Part shown: piece by piece, positions 1 through 6,929 of the stretch
Position numbering within the stretch: position 1 is the stretch's first letter
Layout: each line of letters begins with the position of its first letter
Assembly: GCA_913049685.1 (NCBI GenBank)
Contig: CAJWZD010000014.1
Coordinates: 1-43,076, forward strand
From: an uncultured Fidelibacterota bacterium
GTDB taxonomy: Bacteria > Fidelibacterota > Marinisomatia > Marinisomatales > TCS55
Length of the DNA: 43,076 bases
Direction of reading: 5' to 3'
Position numbers and translations under genes: made by a program
Notes under the pieces: model-generated
Told to the model about the DNA's origin: nothing
Database searches by the model: none
The model's input: only the letters and a program-made list of their open reading frames with translations

Positions 1-371
1 GATTCACATAGAATCCCCCCAATTTTTTTACCATTTACAATAATATCATTTGGCCATTTAAGTTGCGAAGAAATATCCAACTTAGTCAAAGCATTTTTTA
101 CAGCAAGGCCACTTAAAATAGGAAGATATCCAATTTTCTTAGAATCTATATCATGATTTGAAAAAAAAGAAAAAGCAACACTCTTTCCATTTTGAAAAAT
201 CCATTTTCTTCCTCTTTGACCCTTTCCATTAAGCTGTTGATCTGTAATAACTATTCCAGATGAAATGCCTTTACTGATCATTCTCCAAGCTTCGGTATTA
301 GTTGATGGAGTGCTATCAACTAAAATAATATTTTTGCTAAGTAAGTTTGCTTTAATTTGAGATTGTATCAG
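1..371 (-). CDS. birA: Biotin--[acetyl-CoA-carboxylase] ligase, 3' part outside window
   Basis: The reverse strand reads as the N-terminal part of a biotin protein ligase, which activates biotin with ATP and attaches it to carboxylase carrier domains in the cytoplasm. Visible are the DSTPSTN segment, the biotinoyl-AMP loop as GKGQRGRKW, and KWPND followed by GKKIGGILCE, where the window edge cuts the gene. There is no N-terminal helix-turn-helix, so it is the monofunctional type. The start is a problem. The frame is open back to a TGA at 429-431, but contains no ATG, GTG or TTG before an ATG at 281, which lies after the DSTPSTN motif. The coordinate given uses a CTG at 369-371 as a placeholder; no Shine-Dalgarno sequence precedes it. 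It follows the LysM gene by about 20 nt and is probably its last operon partner. Confidence 0.85.
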   Translation of the reverse strand, partial: MIQSQIKANLLSKNIILVDSTPSTNTEAWRMISKGISSGIVITDQQLNGKGQRGRKWIFQNGKSVAFSFFSNHDIDSKKIGYLPILSGLAVKNALTKLDISSQLKWPNDIIVNGKKIGGILCE

Positions 372-390
372 TTTAACTGATAGCGTAGTA

Positions 391-1059
391 TTATGCGTTC
401 GGATCGAGCTTTTCTCTGAGACGCAAAATCATCCCTGGGCTTAGTATGCCAGATGTTGACTTAATTGATTCTTCATTATCCAATAGAAGAATAATCCATG
501 ATTTGGAATCACCATATTGTTTGCCAGCAATTTTCCACAAATTATCGCCTGGCTGAACAACATAGTTAAAGTAAGTAGGTTCAAATGTTTTAGCCTGTAA
601 GCGTTCTTTTTGCAGGTTAAAAAACTGATAAGGGTATATTATGTTTGGGTTATCCCCAATTTGATCTTTATTCCATTCGTAAATGTATTTCCAAAGCTTA
701 AAATCTCCGTACTCTTTTTTAGCTATTTTGACTAAAAAATCACCGGGTTCAACCATATATTTTTCCCATGCAAAGTCTTGATAGAGATTTGGTGAAAGCT
801 TTAACTCATCTGAAGGGTCTGCTTCATTAGTTTCCTCAACGACTTCAGGCAAAGGTCCTGATTCAATTTCAATAACTACTGGGGGCTCTTCAATGACTTC
901 CTCAGAGGCAAAAGTTGCTTCAGGTGGCTCAGGTAATGTAGCGCGCTGATTTATTGTTTCAGATAAAGGCTTTTGGTCGTCCTCCAAATTGAGAGGAGGT
1001 GCAGTTTGTTGAGAGCAAGAAACAACTAAAATAAAAACGAATAAATTGAAATTTCTCAT
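391..1059 (-). CDS. Lipoprotein with two LysM domains
   Basis: This is a 222-residue envelope protein, probably lipid-anchored and peptidoglycan-binding. It starts MRNFNLFVFILVVSC, a short signal peptide ending in a lipobox-like VVSC. A Pro/Glu-rich linker follows (about residues 20-100). Two LysM repeats make up the rest: one beginning YMVEPGDFLVKIAKKEYGD and one beginning YVVQPGDNLWKIAGKQYGD. I chose the ATG at 1057-1059 because an AAAGG motif lies about 8 nt upstream and the signal peptide then starts correctly. A longer open frame to 1128 adds residues that would spoil the signal sequence. It lies 80 nt downstream of the mutase gene. No catalytic domain is visible, so an enzymatic role is not supported. 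Confidence 0.85.
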   Translation of the reverse strand: MRNFNLFVFILVVSCSQQTAPPLNLEDDQKPLSETINQRATLPEPPEATFASEEVIEEPPVVIEIESGPLPEVVEETNEADPSDELKLSPNLYQDFAWEKYMVEPGDFLVKIAKKEYGDFKLWKYIYEWNKDQIGDNPNIIYPYQFFNLQKERLQAKTFEPTYFNYVVQPGDNLWKIAGKQYGDSKSWIILLLDNEESIKSTSGILSPGMILRLREKLDPNA

Positions 1060-1139
1060 ATTATAGCCTTTAGTCATTAATAATTTTTTAAATATATACA
1101 TTTTAAAAATTTTTGAATAAAATAGCAAATATATTTAAA

Positions 1140-2624
1140 CTATTTATACTCGCCAAAAGATTTGCGCATAGCATCAGATATTTCACCGAGAGTACACTCA
1201 GACCTAATTGCTTCAATTATTTTAGGTATTAAATTTTCATTAGTTTGAGAGCATTGTTCTATAGCATTAATTTTATTTTTTACGCTCATATTGTCTCTGC
1301 TAACTTTTAGATCTTTTAACCTAGATACTTGTTTTTTTAACGCATTTTCATCAATTTTTTGAAGATTAATATTAAGTTCATCGTCTTCAGTATATTTATT
1401 TAACCCTACAACTATTTTTTCTTTTTGATCAATAGATTGTTGATATTTATAGGAACTATTTACTATCTCTTGTTGAGTCCAGCCATCTTTAATTGCATCA
1501 ATTGCCCCTCCTTTATCATCAATTTGATCAATTATATCTCGAACTTCAATTATTGTATTTTTAGTTAACTTTTCAATTTGCTCACTGTTAGCAAGCGGGT
1601 CAACATAATTTGTAACGCCAGTTTCATGTGCAATAATTTGCTGCGTTCGGAGAGCAATCTTTGCAGATTTTGTTGTTGGAAGGGCGAGGGCCTCATCAAA
1701 AGAATTTGTGTGCAAAGATTGTGCGCCACCCAGAACGGCAGACAGGGCCTGAATGGCGGTTCGAGTAATATTATTTTCTACTTGTTGTGCAGTTAAGGTT
1801 GAACCGCCTGTTTGTACATGAAATCGACACATCATTGCCTTTTCATTTGTAACTCTAAATCTTTTTTTCATTATTTCTGCCCAAATTTCTCTAGCGGCGC
1901 GAAATTTTGCTATTTCTTCGAGAAATCCATTATGGGCATTAAAAAAGAATGATAATCGTTGACCAAATATATTTGGATCTAGCCCTTTTTCAATTGCAGC
2001 TTGCACATACGCGATACCATTTGAAAATGAAAATGCAATTTCCTGAGCCGCTGTTGACCCAGCTTCTCTAATATGGTAACCGGAAATTGAGATTGGGTTC
2101 CATTTTGGCATATGCTGTTCACAAAAAGAAAAAATATCTGTTATTAATCTCATGGATTGATTAGGGGGGTAGATGTAGGTTCCTCTAACTAGGTATTCCT
2201 TAAGTATATCATTCTGTATTGTTCCATTTAATTTATCTATGGAGATTTTATTTTTTTCAGCCAAAACTATATACATTGAAAGCAGTATTGCTGCAGTAGA
2301 GTTTATCGTCATAGAAGTAGAAACTTTTTTCAAATTTATATCTTTAAACAGCGTCTCCATATCATGAATAGAATTTATTGGGACTCCAACTTTACCTACT
2401 TCACCTTCAGACATGATATGATCCGAATCGTAGCCAATTTGTGTGGGTAGGTCAAAAGCAACTGAAAGGCCAGTTACGCCTTGGCTAATTAAATATTGAT
2501 AGCGCTTATTAGATTCTTGCGCTGAAGTGAAACCTGAATATTGTCTCATTGTCCAAAGTTTATCTTTGTACATATTTTTATATATCCCACGAGTGAATGG
2601 GTATTTTCCAGGATCATTTGACAT
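1140..2624 (-). CDS. Methylmalonyl-CoA mutase, large (catalytic) subunit without B12 domain
   Basis: This 494-residue protein is the substrate-binding TIM-barrel part of an acyl-CoA mutase interconverting (R)-methylmalonyl-CoA and succinyl-CoA. The N-terminus reads KYPFTRGIYKNMY, followed by WTMRQYSGF and GLSVAFDLPTQIGYDSD. Tyr29 in RQYSGF and Arg147 in LVRGTYIYPP match the Tyr89/Arg207 pair of Propionibacterium mutase, which separates methylmalonyl-CoA mutase from isobutyryl-CoA mutase (Phe/Gln) and hydroxyisobutyryl-CoA mutase (Ile). The protein ends without the usual B12-binding domain (no DxHxxG), so a separate small subunit must be encoded elsewhere, as in two-subunit mutases. The start ATG is 22 nt after the djlA-like stop codon. 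No epimerase or carboxylase is adjacent. Confidence 0.9.
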   Translation of the reverse strand: MSNDPGKYPFTRGIYKNMYKDKLWTMRQYSGFTSAQESNKRYQYLISQGVTGLSVAFDLPTQIGYDSDHIMSEGEVGKVGVPINSIHDMETLFKDINLKKVSTSMTINSTAAILLSMYIVLAEKNKISIDKLNGTIQNDILKEYLVRGTYIYPPNQSMRLITDIFSFCEQHMPKWNPISISGYHIREAGSTAAQEIAFSFSNGIAYVQAAIEKGLDPNIFGQRLSFFFNAHNGFLEEIAKFRAAREIWAEIMKKRFRVTNEKAMMCRFHVQTGGSTLTAQQVENNITRTAIQALSAVLGGAQSLHTNSFDEALALPTTKSAKIALRTQQIIAHETGVTNYVDPLANSEQIEKLTKNTIIEVRDIIDQIDDKGGAIDAIKDGWTQQEIVNSSYKYQQSIDQKEKIVVGLNKYTEDDELNINLQKIDENALKKQVSRLKDLKVSRDNMSVKNKINAIEQCSQTNENLIPKIIEAIRSECTLGEISDAMRKSFGEYK

Positions 2625-2646
2625 AATTCTTGAGCCCTCTATGATT

Positions 2647-3381
2647 TTAATCGGTAGCGCTGCGCGATTTTTTAATATTACTATATGCTTGATTTACCAT
2701 TTTAAATTTTTCTTCAGCTAATTTTTTAACTTCATCGCCGAGATGGCTAACTTTATCAGGGTGATATTTAACCGCCATTTTCCGATATGCCTTCTTTAAT
2801 TCATCATCGCTTGAGTTCTTTGATATTTCCAAAATTTTATAGTCAGATTCAACATCTTTTATAAACATTGCCTTAATGGATGAAAAATCGCTCTGATTAA
2901 TATTTAAGTAATTTGAGATCGTAAAAATTATTTTCTGTTCTTTTAAATGAATGCTACCATCAGACAACGAAAGGCCAAACAAGATATGTATTAACTCTAG
3001 TCTGCTCGGATGATCCATTGATCTTGCAATTTGCTTACAAACGTCCTTAATAGGATAATCTTGTTTTAAGATATCTCGAAAGAGGGTCATAAAATCGCGT
3101 ACCTGTTTTGAATTAAATTCTTTTGATAAAAACTCTTTTACAAAATCAAGCTCAGACTTGAGCATTTTCTGATCGGCTTTCATCACTGCTCCAAAGAGCA
3201 CAAGTAATGATATCATAAAATCGCCAGGCTGTGTTCTAGGATAGCTTTTCGTATTAAAGTAATCATTCGAATACTCAGCTTGCCCTTTCATACTACCAAG
3301 TGAATAGCCTATAATAGCTCCAATTGGACCTGCTAAAACCCAACCTAAGCCACCCCAGAGAATTTGTTTTTTAATATTCAA
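2647..3381 (-). CDS. DjlA-like membrane-anchored J-domain protein with TerB-like domain
   Basis: The 244-residue protein has a glycine-rich N-terminal membrane segment (about residues 9-30). A helical TerB-like domain follows (about 55-170), and then a C-terminal J domain (about 180-240) with HPD at 207-209. This order is that of DjlA, a co-chaperone that stimulates DnaK ATPase at the inner membrane. The start is a TTG codon at 3379-3381. It is supported by an AAAGGA motif 9 nt upstream and by the absence of a better ATG before the membrane segment. It is the first gene of the minus-strand run leading to birA and is divergent from the gene at 3465. The function on specific clients cannot be told from sequence. 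Confidence 0.85.
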   Translation of the reverse strand: MNIKKQILWGGLGWVLAGPIGAIIGYSLGSMKGQAEYSNDYFNTKSYPRTQPGDFMISLLVLFGAVMKADQKMLKSELDFVKEFLSKEFNSKQVRDFMTLFRDILKQDYPIKDVCKQIARSMDHPSRLELIHILFGLSLSDGSIHLKEQKIIFTISNYLNINQSDFSSIKAMFIKDVESDYKILEISKNSSDDELKKAYRKMAVKYHPDKVSHLGDEVKKLAEEKFKMVNQAYSNIKKSRSATD

Positions 3382-3464
3382 TGAATTTTATCCTTTCAAG
3401 AATGAATGAAGTTAATACAATTTGGGGTTTGATTTTGATGCTTAAGAATTGCATTTAATTATTT

Positions 3465-4016
3465 ATGAATCAACTTACATCTACAAAAGCATTACAATGG
3501 TGGCAAAGAATACGCTTCAGAGGTAAACAGCGCTTTGAATCCCTCTCAATCAAGAAAAGAGGTAAGATTCCAATTAGCTATTTAATTATTTTGCCTGAAC
3601 ATGCGACAGAATCTGATTTAGCAAAAAGATTTTTAGTTTCAATGAGAAATGCTTTGGGGCCTAGAAAAAAAAGAAATATGAAACTTCTTGGGCCTGAAAT
3701 CATTGGAAATCTTATTGATATTAATGAATTCAACGATTACATTTTTTACAATGAGGAAGACCTTAATCGTTGGGGTATGCCAGGTAAAGATCTAACCAGT
3801 ACGTGTGAAAAAATTAGTGTAGATACAGTTCTTGATCTTAATCAAGAGTTTGCTTCAGCGTCAGCAGCTTTATCTAAAATAATAAGTGCCCCAATGAAGC
3901 TAGGCTTTTACAGTGAAGAGGGCGAAAAAATTTACAATATTATGATTCGTCGCAAAGGAGAGGACTTAGCAGAAAGTGGTTTTAAGGAAATATTTCAAAT
4001 TTTAGGCATTGAATGA
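3465..4016 (+). CDS. Conserved hypothetical protein, resembles DUF6913 family
   Basis: This is a 183-residue soluble protein without signal peptide or membrane segment. The N-terminus is basic (TKALQWWQRIRFRGKQRFE). The middle has ILPEHATESDLAKRFLVSMR and the C-terminal part DTVLDLNQEFASASAALSKI, then IMIRRKGEDLAESGFKEIF. The general pattern (basic start, then a predicted alpha/beta core with an LDLN element) resembles small Bacteroidota proteins annotated DUF6913; that assignment is from memory and only moderately certain. Its last codons overlap the start of the GlmU-like gene by 4 nt (ATGA), which indicates translational coupling and a possible shared role in sugar-nucleotide or envelope metabolism. 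No catalytic motif is recognisable. Confidence 0.7.
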   Translation: MNQLTSTKALQWWQRIRFRGKQRFESLSIKKRGKIPISYLIILPEHATESDLAKRFLVSMRNALGPRKKRNMKLLGPEIIGNLIDINEFNDYIFYNEEDLNRWGMPGKDLTSTCEKISVDTVLDLNQEFASASAALSKIISAPMKLGFYSEEGEKIYNIMIRRKGEDLAESGFKEIFQILGIE

Positions 4017-5212
4017 ATATATATATTTATGAAGATAAGCGATTTTCAGATTTTTTTCCAATCTCCTCAACAAGAGCAGTTTTTGATATACGATTTGGTA
4101 AGTCAACATTCCTAGAACGAATAACGAAGTTATTTCCCGAGCATTCTGTATCCCTGATCGTTCGAGACAGTCTAAAAGAGCTCGTTTCTGAACGTCATTC
4201 TAATTTTGAAGTTAATCCTGAAAGTTTCGAAGAGGGTTTATGGATCTCAGGCTCAGTCATTTGGACCAAGGAAAATATAAAAAAGCTGTCAGGTGAAAAC
4301 ACAGCCTTTATGAAAAACAATAGACTCGTCGCAGCAATATTATCATCATCGAATGCAAATAGCTGGGTTTCTGATGGCGGACCTCTATCATCTAATCCAG
4401 CTAATGTAGAATTAAAAAATATCGAAGTTCATCAATGTAATTATCTATGGGATATTATAAAACTAATTGGAGTATCAATTAATGATGATATTCAGGATTT
4501 AGGAAGTAGAAATCCCGTTGATTATCATCACGTAAAAATGGTAAATCCTGAAAAAATATTTATAAATAATGCAAACATAATGCCTGGAGTCTTAATTAAC
4601 GCAGAAAAAGGACCTGTAATTATTGATAAAAATGCAGAGATATATGGACAGACCTATATCGAGGGACCTGCCTACATAGGACCAGGAACCATTATTAGTG
4701 CATTAACAAAAATTAAAAATAGTGCTATAGGAAATAATTGTAAAATAGGCGGTGAAGTAGATTCCTCAGTTATTCAAGGATTTACTAACAAGGTGCATGA
4801 TGGTCATCTTGGGGATTCTTTTATAGGAGAATGGGTTAATCTAGGCGCGGGGACTTCAAATAGTAATCTTAAAAATAACTACAGCAGTGTTAAAGTTCGC
4901 TTAAACGAAGAGCTGGTTGATACCAAAAGTCTTCATATTGGTTGTTTTATTGGCGATCATGTTAAAACAGCAATAGGTACACTAATTAATACTGGAACAA
5001 CTATTGGTCCTGCCTCAATGATATCTACCTATGGTTTTCCACCTACGCACATTCCATCTTTCTCTTGGTATGTAGATAGAAAAAATAATCGTACGGATTT
5101 TGACAAATTTGTTGCTACCGCCCGAGAAGTTCAAAAAAGAAGAAAGATTAATTTTAGCGCTATCGAAGAAGAGTTTTATAAAAAATTAAATATAATAAAT
5201 GAAAGTAATTGA
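4013..5212 (+). CDS. GlmU-like putative sugar nucleotidyltransferase/acyltransferase
   Basis: The 399-residue protein resembles the Bacteroidota-type GlmU family proteins. The N-terminal half starts MNIYIYEDKRFSDFFPISSTRAVFDIRFGK in two parts: a short strand and the FPIxxTRxxFDIRxG signature of this family, which replaces the usual LAAGxGTRM loop. The C-terminal half (about residues 180-370) is rich in hexapeptide-type Ile/Gly turns (IDKNAEIYGQTYIEGPAYIG and onward), predicting a left-handed beta-helix acyltransferase fold. A role in making UDP-GlcNAc or a related nucleotide sugar is inferred; the classical pyrophosphorylase motif is not visible. It overlaps the preceding gene by 4 nt. Confidence 0.82.
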   Translation: MNIYIYEDKRFSDFFPISSTRAVFDIRFGKSTFLERITKLFPEHSVSLIVRDSLKELVSERHSNFEVNPESFEEGLWISGSVIWTKENIKKLSGENTAFMKNNRLVAAILSSSNANSWVSDGGPLSSNPANVELKNIEVHQCNYLWDIIKLIGVSINDDIQDLGSRNPVDYHHVKMVNPEKIFINNANIMPGVLINAEKGPVIIDKNAEIYGQTYIEGPAYIGPGTIISALTKIKNSAIGNNCKIGGEVDSSVIQGFTNKVHDGHLGDSFIGEWVNLGAGTSNSNLKNNYSSVKVRLNEELVDTKSLHIGCFIGDHVKTAIGTLINTGTTIGPASMISTYGFPPTHIPSFSWYVDRKNNRTDFDKFVATAREVQKRRKINFSAIEEEFYKKLNIINESN

Positions 5213-5264
5213 CCTGGTATGATACTCCGATTATATTCGTTTCCCATTTAATAGGAAAAAATTA

Positions 5265-5669
5265 ATGTTAGAAGGAATTATTTGCCCCGCATGTGGAGGG
5301 TCGCTTGATGAAGAGGGTCTCAGAGAATCATTAACATGCAAGCATTGTAAAACGGACTTGAAAGACCGGAAGTATTTAGACTTTTTGGAATACTTAATGG
5401 CTAATGCTCTAGTTGAAGATGTCGATTTTTTTGATGAAAAAGTATATAGTGAAGATGTTGAACGCCTAGAGCCTGAAGATGAGGAAGATGTTGACCCTGA
5501 TGACTTTGAGAAGAAAAAAGACATCTTTAGTTTATACGAAACTGAAATGGAAATTTATAAGCAAAAAGCAGAAGACGAAGAAATTAAGGGGTATGAAGAT
5601 TTTGAGGGAATTGAAGAAGAGTGGGAAGATTTTAATCAAAGCAAAACCAAAAACAAGAATGATAATTAG
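5265..5669 (+). CDS. Small acidic zinc-ribbon protein, function unknown
   Basis: This is a 134-residue protein with an N-terminal zinc-ribbon: CPAC at residues 8-11 and CKHC about 15 residues later. The rest is strongly acidic, with long runs of Glu and Asp (for example EPEDEEDVDPDDFEKKK) and no hydrophobic core, so it is probably partly disordered. The start ATG is supported by AGGA about 9 nt upstream. It lies 52 nt after the GlmU-like gene and 2 nt before the DUF3467 gene. The Ser-rich frame on the opposite strand is a mirror of the acidic codons. A nucleic-acid or protein-binding role is possible but not shown. Confidence 0.8.
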   Translation: MLEGIICPACGGSLDEEGLRESLTCKHCKTDLKDRKYLDFLEYLMANALVEDVDFFDEKVYSEDVERLEPEDEEDVDPDDFEKKKDIFSLYETEMEIYKQKAEDEEIKGYEDFEGIEEEWEDFNQSKTKNKNDN

Positions 5670-5671
5670 CT

Positions 5672-5992
5672 ATGGAAAACAAAAAAAATATCCAACAAAT
5701 AAATATTGAATTATCCCAAGAAACTAGTGAAGGTGAATATTCAAACTTCGTAGTTGTTACACATTCTCCAGCAGAGTTTGTGATGGATTTTACTAAGATA
5801 CTTCCAGGTGTAACAAAAGCGCGCGTGCATTCTCGTGTTGTTATGGCTCCTCAACATACCAAGGCATTTTTATCTGCTCTCAAAGACAATATTGATCGCT
5901 ACGAAAATGAGCATGGGAAAATCGTTTCTCCCGAAAGAGATGGATTTGGCGAATACCCTATAAACACGCCTGAAGACTCTCTACCCAACTAA
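5672..5992 (+). CDS. DUF3467 family protein
   Basis: This 106-residue protein matches the DUF3467 family as I know it. The core pattern is EYSNFVVVTHSPAEFVMDF, followed by RVVMAPQHTKAFLSALKDNI. The family is widespread in Bacteroidota, small and soluble, and has no established biochemical role. It follows the zinc-ribbon gene by only 2 nt and is surely co-transcribed with it. Its TAA stop overlaps the TAG stop of the convergent PAP2 gene (4-nt overlap at 5989-5992), so there is no room for a dedicated terminator. Length is typical for the family. Confidence 0.85.
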   Translation: MENKKNIQQINIELSQETSEGEYSNFVVVTHSPAEFVMDFTKILPGVTKARVHSRVVMAPQHTKAFLSALKDNIDRYENEHGKIVSPERDGFGEYPINTPEDSLPN

Positions 5993-6564
5993 TATTTTAC
6001 CCAACTCTTTTCAGCTTTTAACCCACGTATTTTTACAATTACCCACAACGTCAACGCTATCCACCCCAATCCATAGCCCAATAAGCCGCCAAATAGAATA
6101 TCGGCAGGGTAATGTACCCCAACGTAAACCCTGCTAAATGCAACAAGAGCGGCAATGGAAAAAAATAATTTCTTGTAGCGTGAATAGAAATATCCAAAGA
6201 TAGTAGCTGCGGCAAACATGTTTGCAGCGTGAGACGAAACGAAGCCATATTTACCTCCTCTGGGTACAAGCAATCGAATGCCATCAATTAATTCATGGCT
6301 AGGCCTTAAACGTTGAAAAAAAGGCTTTAGGATTTGTGCAGAAGTATAATCTGCTAGTATTATACCAATAATTAAAACTCCGGAGCATATTTTGCCCCTG
6401 CGCCCTCCTTTTATTGAAAGCAAAAGGACGCCAAGTAAGATAGGTATAATCCATATATCTTGATTAGTTATTATTGGGAAAAATATATCAAAGATTGGAT
6501 TGGAAATTGTCCCATTGAAGAATGTAAAAATTATTTTATCAATTGAAATCAGATATTCTATCAT
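5989..6564 (-). CDS. PAP2-family membrane phosphatase
   Basis: This 191-residue integral membrane protein belongs to the type 2 phosphatidic acid phosphatase family. These enzymes remove phosphate from lipid phosphates or undecaprenyl pyrophosphate at the periplasmic face. All three motifs are visible. KPFFQRLRP gives the K-x6-RP motif (Lys80, Arg87). SSHAANMF has the catalytic-domain His112 in the SSHA variant common in Bacteroidota. SRVYVGVHYPAD gives SRx5Hx3D (Arg145, His151, Asp155). About five or six hydrophobic segments span the protein. The actual substrate (undecaprenyl-PP, lipid A or phosphatidate) cannot be decided. It is divergent from the structured region at 6565-6929. Confidence 0.9.
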   Translation of the reverse strand: MIEYLISIDKIIFTFFNGTISNPIFDIFFPIITNQDIWIIPILLGVLLLSIKGGRRGKICSGVLIIGIILADYTSAQILKPFFQRLRPSHELIDGIRLLVPRGGKYGFVSSHAANMFAAATIFGYFYSRYKKLFFSIAALVAFSRVYVGVHYPADILFGGLLGYGLGWIALTLWVIVKIRGLKAEKSWVKY

Positions 6565-6634
6565 AGTAAAAGTAATTTATTTTCAGAACAAATTAATGCT
6601 TGTGATGATACGAATGCATAAATAAATTTTAACA

Positions 6635-6735
6635 TATTTTAGCAGGGCCGTGCTTAGGAAAGCTGGTTGTTCCCCCGCTCCCAGTATTTCTACGGTCCTG
6701 TTTTTTTATTAGGGGCGGGGTAATTTATTTTTTTC
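6635..6735 (+). ncRNA. Putative structured small RNA or regulatory element with pseudoknot potential
   Basis: Two strong stems are visible on the plus strand. Stem 1 pairs CAGGGCCGTG (6643-6652) with TACGGTCCTG (6691-6700) and is followed directly by seven T. Inside it, GAAA and CTGG pair with TTTC and CCAG. Stem 2 pairs CCCCGCTCC (6673-6681) with GGGGCGGGG (6712-6720) and is followed by a T-rich run. The 5' arm of stem 2 lies in the loop of stem 1, so the two form an H-type pseudoknot or are alternatives. A promoter-like TTGTGA-17-TAAATT lies at 6600-6628, just upstream. This could be a small RNA or an attenuator-like element. I see no match to tmRNA, SRP RNA or a familiar riboswitch. Confidence 0.4.
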
Positions 6736-6829
6736 TTCTCTCTATTAATCTTACTAGTGACCAAAGTAAAATTATTGATCCTGCAAAAAATAAAAAATTT
6801 GATACTATTATTGTTACAATTTTACTCAT
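6725..6829 (-). CDS. Putative 34-residue single-pass membrane peptide
   Basis: A short open frame encodes 34 residues: a brief polar start (MSKIVT), one hydrophobic stretch of about 20 residues, and a basic tail ending LVRLIERRKK. This is the shape of a small bacterial membrane protein with the C-terminus in the cytoplasm. The ribosome-binding site is weak (AAAAGC). The frame lies alone between the structured element and the thiolase promoter region, and it ends at the T-rich side of stem 2. There is no homology basis for it, and it could be chance in AT-rich DNA, where hydrophobic codons are frequent. Confidence 0.35.
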   Translation of the reverse strand: MSKIVTIIVSNFLFFAGSIILLWSLVRLIERRKK

Positions 6830-6929
6830 TTGCTTTTATTTGCTATATTAAGTTTCAATCTAATAAAATAAATTAAATTAAATTTAAGCTCAACATCTTA
6901 TCAATATGTTTAAAAATTAAAGTATAACC

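Larger units (their letters stand above)
6565..6929. other. 365-bp non-coding gap between PAP2 and thiolase genes
   Basis: This is the only stretch over 300 bp without an annotated long gene. It holds a possible promoter and GC-rich structured element on the plus strand (about 6600-6735) and a 34-codon membrane-peptide frame on the minus strand (6725-6829). The last 100 bp before the thiolase ATG are very AT-rich and presumably contain the thiolase operon promoter, which I could not place precisely. The GC-rich island in the middle contrasts sharply with the AT-rich surroundings. Confidence 0.7.

Noticed and set aside
1060-1128. Longer start for the LysM lipoprotein
   Set aside because: The extra residues would precede and spoil the lipoprotein signal peptide; the ATG at 1059 has an AAAGG motif and a normal signal sequence.
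5231-5524. Serine-rich frame on the minus strand
   Set aside because: It mirrors the Asp/Glu-rich codons of the acidic zinc-ribbon gene on the plus strand, has no ribosome-binding site and no homology.
6643-6720. SRP RNA, tmRNA or a known riboswitch at the GC-rich element
   Set aside because: The SRP apical motif with GGAAGGAAGCAGCC is absent and no tmRNA tag frame or familiar riboswitch core can be seen.
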